A DNA stretch of 8,752 bases from CAYLZN01 sp964387935 (GTDB taxonomy: Bacteria; Acidobacteriota; Vicinamibacteria; Vicinamibacterales; JAFNAJ01), in contig CAYLZN010000252.1 in the NCBI GenBank assembly GCA_964387935.1, positions 1 through 8,752 of the forward strand, in the 5' to 3' direction. Made by a program: the position numbers and the translations under genes. The notes under the pieces are model-generated. The model ran no database searches. It was not told where the DNA came from and worked only from the letters and a program-made list of their open reading frames with translations. Shown here in pieces: positions 5,789 to 8,752 of the stretch (positions are counted from its first letter, which is position 1; the number at the start of each line of letters is the position of its first letter).

Positions 5789-6256
5789 TCAGCGGCGCAA
5801 GACCGGCAGGTAGCTGGCAGCGCCGGAGAGGACATTATGTACCGCGCAGCCGATCGCGAACCAGCGCGGTCCCGTGGCGTCTGGCAGCAGGCCGGGTCCC
5901 CGCAGCACGTCGAGGACGGCGTGGCTCAGGAAGGCCAGCGCGAGCACGAGCAGCGCTTCGTGCGGATCACGCAGCGGCGCCAGGACGGCCACGACGAGGA
6001 ATCCCAGCGCGAAGGCCACTTGGAGCCCGACGCCGGGCACGTGCTCGTGGGCGGCGGCGAGCCCGAGAGACGATCCAGCCATCAACGCCAGCACCACCGC
6101 GCTCACCTGGGCCAGGCGCAGTTCCGCAATCAACCGGTCGGGCGCGGGTCCCGGCAGCCGAAGGGCCCGCAGCGCCATCCACCCGACCATCGCCAGCGTG
6201 GCGACGGCCGCAAGGAGCAGGGCACGGGCAGCGTCGGAGAAGGGCACGCTCCCCAA
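5789..6256 (-). CDS. Small polytopic membrane protein of unknown function
   Basis: A hydrophobic protein of about 155 residues, not assigned to a family. Four or five membrane segments are visible at about residues 11-31, 47-69, 75-95, 101-118 and 132-152. Small polar groups sit at the ends of some segments (AHEH at 69-72, SHAVLD at 111-116 and AVH at 138-140). The pattern of a His-Ala-x-x-x-Asp helix followed by a Trp/Phe and a Cys-containing helix distantly recalls DUF6010-like proteins, but this is a weak impression and not an assignment. The start is uncertain: TTG at 6256 has GGGG five bases upstream, while a GTG at 6247 would remove three residues. Codon use (G/C at third positions, Leu/Val/Ala-rich) supports a real gene. 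It ends 20 bases before the protease ATG, so it may head that operon. It is transcribed away from the nucleoside-salvage genes. Confidence 0.65.
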   Translation of the reverse strand: MGSVPFSDAARALLLAAVATLAMVGWMALRALRLPGPAPDRLIAELRLAQVSAVVLALMAGSSLGLAAAHEHVPGVGLQVAFALGFLVVAVLAPLRDPHEALLVLALAFLSHAVLDVLRGPGLLPDATGPRWFAIGCAVHNVLSGAASYLPVLRR

Positions 6257-6261
6257 GCAGA

Positions 6262-6274
6262 CCCCAGGCTGGGG
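6262..6274. promoter_or_regulatory. Perfect 6+1+6 palindrome between divergent genes (possible operator or RBS hairpin)
   Basis: CCCCAGGCTGGGG is a perfect inverted repeat with one central base. It lies six bases upstream of the likely TTG start on the minus strand and 29 bases upstream of the -10 element on the plus strand. On the minus transcript it contains the only plausible ribosome-binding G run, so it could act as a protein-binding site or a weak hairpin. No matching known operator is recognised, and GC-rich palindromes of this length can arise by chance. Confidence 0.3.
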
Positions 6275-6302
6275 CCAAGCGTCAAGGGACCTCGCACCAG
6301 AC

Positions 6303-6311
6303 TGCTATACT
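6303..6311 (+). promoter_or_regulatory. Extended -10 promoter element for the nucleoside-salvage operon
   Basis: TGC-TATACT (TATACT at 6306-6311) fits an extended -10 hexamer (TGn-TATAAT-like) and stands out in GC-rich DNA. No convincing -35 is seen at 16-18 bases upstream, which extended -10 promoters can tolerate. Transcription would start near 6317-6319, only 6-8 bases before the ATG at 6325, leaving no room for a Shine-Dalgarno site. Confidence 0.5.
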
Positions 6312-6324
6312 GGCCGGCGCTTCC

Positions 6325-7629
6325 ATGCGGCCCGTTGATCTCATTCGCCGGAAACGCGACGGCGGCGCCCTCGAGCCAGCCGCCATCGACGCGTTCGTGC
6401 AGGGCGCGAGCGACGGGACCTGGAGCAGCGATCAGCTCGCGGCCATGCTGATGGCCATCGTGTGGCGGGGCATGGACGTCGCCGAGACCGCGCGCCTCAC
6501 GAGTGCGATGGCGCGCTCCGGTCGCCAGTTGCGGTTTCCGACACTGCCGGGTCCGTTCGTCGACAAGCACAGCACCGGTGGCGTGGGCGACAAGACGTCG
6601 CTCGTGCTCGCGCCGGTCGTGGCGGCCTGCGGGGCCTGTGTGCCGATGATGTCCGGCCGGGGACTCGGTCACACGGGAGGCACGCTCGACAAGCTCGAGT
6701 CGATCCCCGGTTACCGGACCGAACTGACCCCCACGGACATCGAGGAGACGTTGCGGCGCGCCGGCTGCAGCATCTTCAGTCAAAGCGCGGACATCGCCCC
6801 GGCGGATCGACGTCTCTACGCCCTTCGGGACGTGACCGCCACGGTCGAGAGCGTCCCGCTCATCACCGCGTCGATTCTGAGCAAGAAGTTCGCCGAGGGT
6901 CTGGACGGGCTCGTCCTGGACGTCAAGGTCGGTCGCGGCGCGTTCATGACGGCCCTGCCCGAGGCGCGCGCGCTGGCGAGGGCGCTCGTGGACGCGGCGC
7001 AGGCGGCCGGTCTGCGCACCGAAGCGCTCATCACGCGCATGGATGCGCCGCTTGGACGGGCGGTCGGCAACGCGCTGGAGGTGGCAGAGGCCATCGACAC
7101 CCTCCAGGGACGAGGCACTGCGGACCTGGTCGAGGTCGTTCTCGCGCTCGCGGCACGCATGCTCGTCGTGGCAGGTCTCGAGTCCGATGCTGCGGCCGCG
7201 CGGGCCCGGGCGCACCGCGCGCTCGACACCGGCGCCGCACTCGAACGCTTCCGAGCCATGGTGGCGGCGCAGGGCGGCGACGCCCGCGTCATCGACCACC
7301 GCGATCGCCTGCCGGCCGCACCCGGTCGGGTCACGGTAGCCGCGACGCAGGCGGGAATCGTGCAAGGGGTCGATGCAGCCCGGATCGCGTACGCTTCGCT
7401 CGGGCTCGGTGCGGGGCGTGAGCGGGCCGGCGATGCCGTGGATCACGCGGTGGGGATCCTGGTGCGGGCGAAGCCTGGTGACCGCGTCGGCGCGGGCGAG
7501 CCCCTGGCCGAGATCCATCACCGCGAGGGGCGCGGGCTCGAGCCGGCACGCGCGCTCGTGTCCGCCGCGTTCGAGGTGGGCGACGAGGCGCGATCGCCGG
7601 ACTCGCTGATCGTGGAACGGATGAACTAG
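6325..7629 (+). CDS. pdp: Pyrimidine-nucleoside (thymidine) phosphorylase
   Basis: This cytoplasmic salvage enzyme splits thymidine, deoxyuridine and possibly uridine with phosphate, giving the base and (deoxy)ribose-1-phosphate. The length is 434 residues, usual for the family. The phosphate-site block DKHSTGGVGDKTSLVLAP is at residues 80-97. The family signature SGRGLGHTGGTLDKLE is at 110-125. The base-binding set is R168 (ALRDVTA), S183 and K187 (ASILSKK), matching R171, S186 and K190 of E. coli thymidine phosphorylase. The glycine-rich C-terminal beta domain at about 335-434 includes VGILVRAKPGDRVGAGEPL. The start is the ATG at 6325, which begins MRPVDLIRRKRDG as in homologues; the frame is open upstream to 5620 but that part only shadows the genes on the other strand. 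No ribosome-binding site is seen, consistent with a near-leaderless message. PNP follows after 12 bases. Whether uridine is used (Pdp) or only thymidine (DeoA) cannot be settled from sequence; the symbol is chosen for the broader enzyme. Confidence 0.95.
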   Translation: MRPVDLIRRKRDGGALEPAAIDAFVQGASDGTWSSDQLAAMLMAIVWRGMDVAETARLTSAMARSGRQLRFPTLPGPFVDKHSTGGVGDKTSLVLAPVVAACGACVPMMSGRGLGHTGGTLDKLESIPGYRTELTPTDIEETLRRAGCSIFSQSADIAPADRRLYALRDVTATVESVPLITASILSKKFAEGLDGLVLDVKVGRGAFMTALPEARALARALVDAAQAAGLRTEALITRMDAPLGRAVGNALEVAEAIDTLQGRGTADLVEVVLALAARMLVVAGLESDAAAARARAHRALDTGAALERFRAMVAAQGGDARVIDHRDRLPAAPGRVTVAATQAGIVQGVDAARIAYASLGLGAGRERAGDAVDHAVGILVRAKPGDRVGAGEPLAEIHHREGRGLEPARALVSAAFEVGDEARSPDSLIVERMN

Positions 7630-7641
7630 CTGCTGAGGGGC

Positions 7642-8487
7642 ATGATGGACGGACGCGGCACTGACGTGGACAGCTACTTTGCGGCGGTTGACGCGGCCGC
7701 GTCGTTCGTCCGGGGACGACTCGGGGATCCGCCGGAGGTCGCGGTGGTCCTGGGCTCGGGACTCGGGGATTTCGCGGACACGCTCGCGGACGCCGTCACG
7801 GTGCCGTACCGCGAGATCCCGCACTGGCCGGGGGTGAGCGTGATCGGCCATGCGGGCAAGCTGGTGGCCGGCCAGGTTGCGGGGCGACGCGTGATCGCGC
7901 TTGCCGGCCGCGCGCACTTCTACGAGGGACACGACCTGCACACGGTGACGTTCGCCGTGCGCGTGCTGGGCCGCCTGGGCGTCAGGGTGCTGATTCTGAC
8001 CAACGCGGCCGGGGGCGTGAACACGAGTTTCTCTCAAGGTGCCCTCATGGTCATCGACGACCACCTGAACCTCTTCGGCACCAACCCCCTGGTCGGGCCG
8101 AACGACGAACGCTTCGGCGCGCGTTTCCCGGACATGACGGGAGTCTATGCCGGCCGCCTGCGGCGGATTGCGGACGAGACGGCCGGAGCCCAGGGTTTCA
8201 CGCTGGCCCATGGCGTGTACGCGGGCCTGCACGGACCCAGCTACGAGACGCCGGCCGAGATCCGCTACCTGCGAACCATCGGCGCCGACGCGGTCGGCAT
8301 GTCGACGGTGCCGGAAGCGATCGTTGCCCGGCACATGGGCCTCGAGGTCCTGGGCCTGTCCTGTATCACCAACATGGCGGCGGGCGTGCTGCCGCAGCCC
8401 CTCGACCACGCGGAGGTGATGCAGACCGCCGCGCGGGTCAAGAGCCAGTTCATCGCCCTCCTCGAGGGCATCCTCTCGCGGGTGTGA
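7642..8487 (+). CDS. punA: Purine nucleoside phosphorylase (trimeric, PunA/PNP-I-like type)
   Basis: This cytoplasmic enzyme phosphorolyses inosine and guanosine and their deoxy forms to base plus (deoxy)ribose-1-phosphate. It has 281 residues and all hallmark motifs of the trimeric NP-I family. These are VVLGSGLG (phosphate-binding S39), GHAGKLVAG (69-77), GRAHFYEGH (R90, H92, Y94), LTNAAGGV (119-126), HGPSYETPAEIR (E202), VGMSTVPE (M220, S221) and SCITNMAAG (N244), with LDHAEV giving H256. E202 and N244 correspond to the human PNP residues that bind 6-oxopurines, so guanine/hypoxanthine nucleosides are the likely substrates and adenosine is not. Two adjacent ATGs (7642 and 7645) follow a GAGGGG at 7635-7640; the second has the better spacing, so the true start may be three bases later. 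The gene is 12 bases after the pyrimidine phosphorylase gene. A GTG of the downstream deaminase frame overlaps its stop. Confidence 0.95.
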   Translation: MMDGRGTDVDSYFAAVDAAASFVRGRLGDPPEVAVVLGSGLGDFADTLADAVTVPYREIPHWPGVSVIGHAGKLVAGQVAGRRVIALAGRAHFYEGHDLHTVTFAVRVLGRLGVRVLILTNAAGGVNTSFSQGALMVIDDHLNLFGTNPLVGPNDERFGARFPDMTGVYAGRLRRIADETAGAQGFTLAHGVYAGLHGPSYETPAEIRYLRTIGADAVGMSTVPEAIVARHMGLEVLGLSCITNMAAGVLPQPLDHAEVMQTAARVKSQFIALLEGILSRV

Positions 8488-8513
8488 TTCGCACCCGGCT
8501 GGTGACTCGCACG

Positions 8514-8752
8514 ATGACCCGACGTCCACACGCCTCGGAGGCGGCCGCCCTGGTGGCGGCTGCCCGCGCCGCGCGCGCGCGCGCGCACGCCCCCTACTCG
8601 AAGTTCAAGGTCGGCGCCGCGCTCGAGACGGCGACCGGCGAGATCATCACCGGCTGCAACATCGAGAACGCCACCTACGGCCTCACGCTCTGCGCCGAAC
8701 GCGTCGCAGTGTTCAAGGCCGTGTCGGAAGGCCATCGCGAGTTCCGCCGCGT
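8514..8752 (+). CDS. cdd: Cytidine deaminase, N-terminal part (3' end outside window)
   Basis: This zinc enzyme converts cytidine and deoxycytidine to (deoxy)uridine, feeding the phosphorylase encoded first in the operon. About 79 residues are visible. They include APYSKFKVGAAL (26-37), the ribose/base-binding CNIENATYG (48-56; N49 and E51 are the usual substrate-binding pair) and the catalytic zinc block LCAERVAVFKAVSEG (59-73), with zinc-ligand C60 and proton-shuttle E62. The PCxxC zinc pair should lie beyond the window. The start is uncertain: ATG 8514 has GGTGA eight bases upstream and already gives an N-terminus longer than that of the B. subtilis enzyme. The same frame also offers GTG 8502 and GTG 8484, the latter overlapping the PNP stop as GTGA, the kind of junction seen elsewhere in this window. 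A (GC)8 tract encodes an Ala/Arg stretch near residues 20-25. Confidence 0.94.
   Translation, partial: MTRRPHASEAAALVAAARAARARAHAPYSKFKVGAALETATGEIITGCNIENATYGLTLCAERVAVFKAVSEGHREFRR
8571..8586 (+). repeat. (GC)8 dinucleotide tract inside cdd
   Basis: Sixteen bases of strictly alternating GC, part of the Ala/Arg-coding N-terminus of the cytidine deaminase gene. Such a tract is prone to slippage and to left-handed DNA, and a 2-base change here would shift the frame before every catalytic motif. Confidence 0.85.

Noticed and set aside
6262..6274. Palindrome as a rho-independent terminator
   Set aside because: It has no following T run on either strand, and it lies upstream of both flanking genes, not downstream.
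5620..6324. N-terminal extension of the pyrimidine phosphorylase frame
   Set aside because: The extension is antisense to the membrane protein and protease genes, is Arg/Pro/Ala-rich, and the homologous N-terminus begins at the ATG at 6325.
6130..8529. A very long (799-codon) open frame on the minus strand across the salvage genes
   Set aside because: It is antisense to two enzymes with complete family motifs. Its translation is rich in Arg, His, Gly and Ala without domain or fold signals. GC-rich genes often leave such open shadow frames.

Overview
The window is very GC-rich (about two thirds G+C by eye), has strong G/C bias at third codon positions and is almost wholly coding. The gene set suggests a Gram-negative-type bacterium with an outer membrane. 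It has an RNase G-like enzyme, an ECF sigma factor with a zinc-finger anti-sigma partner, a DUF4097-type repeat protein, an outer-membrane beta-barrel-like protein and a trimeric-type purine nucleoside phosphorylase. Acidobacteriota (Vicinamibacteria-like) fits best, but that is inferred from gene style and not from a marker gene.

Layout: (1) Bases 1-509 (+) are the 3' end of an RNase G/E-family gene. (2) Bases 511-6256 (-) are a tightly packed run of seven genes. In transcription order they are a small polytopic membrane protein, a secreted subtilisin-like (S8) protease, a proline-rich beta-barrel-like protein, a one-domain MGMT-type DNA alkyltransferase, an ECF sigma factor, its membrane anti-sigma factor and a secreted DUF4097-type repeat protein. 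Protease/barrel and barrel/MGMT each overlap through GTGA, and sigma/anti-sigma through ATGA. The sigma gene also has a good Shine-Dalgarno and a possible ECF-type promoter inside the end of the MGMT gene, so the last three genes may form their own autoregulated transcript. (3) Bases 6257-6324 are a short divergent control region with a palindrome and an extended -10 element. (4) Bases 6325-8752 (+) are a nucleoside-salvage operon: pyrimidine-nucleoside phosphorylase, purine nucleoside phosphorylase and cytidine deaminase (cut by the window edge).

How the parts may work together: the salvage genes are textbook. Cdd deaminates cytidine to uridine, the pyrimidine phosphorylase releases the base and (deoxy)ribose-1-phosphate, and PNP does the same for purine nucleosides. 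The minus-strand run looks like an envelope-centred module in which a membrane-anchored anti-sigma factor holds an ECF sigma factor. Its neighbours act at or outside the inner membrane, except for the cytoplasmic DNA-repair protein. That these genes form one functional system is inferred from order, spacing and overlaps. No RNA gene, CRISPR array, insertion sequence or prophage signature was seen, and no intergenic stretch exceeds 300 bases.
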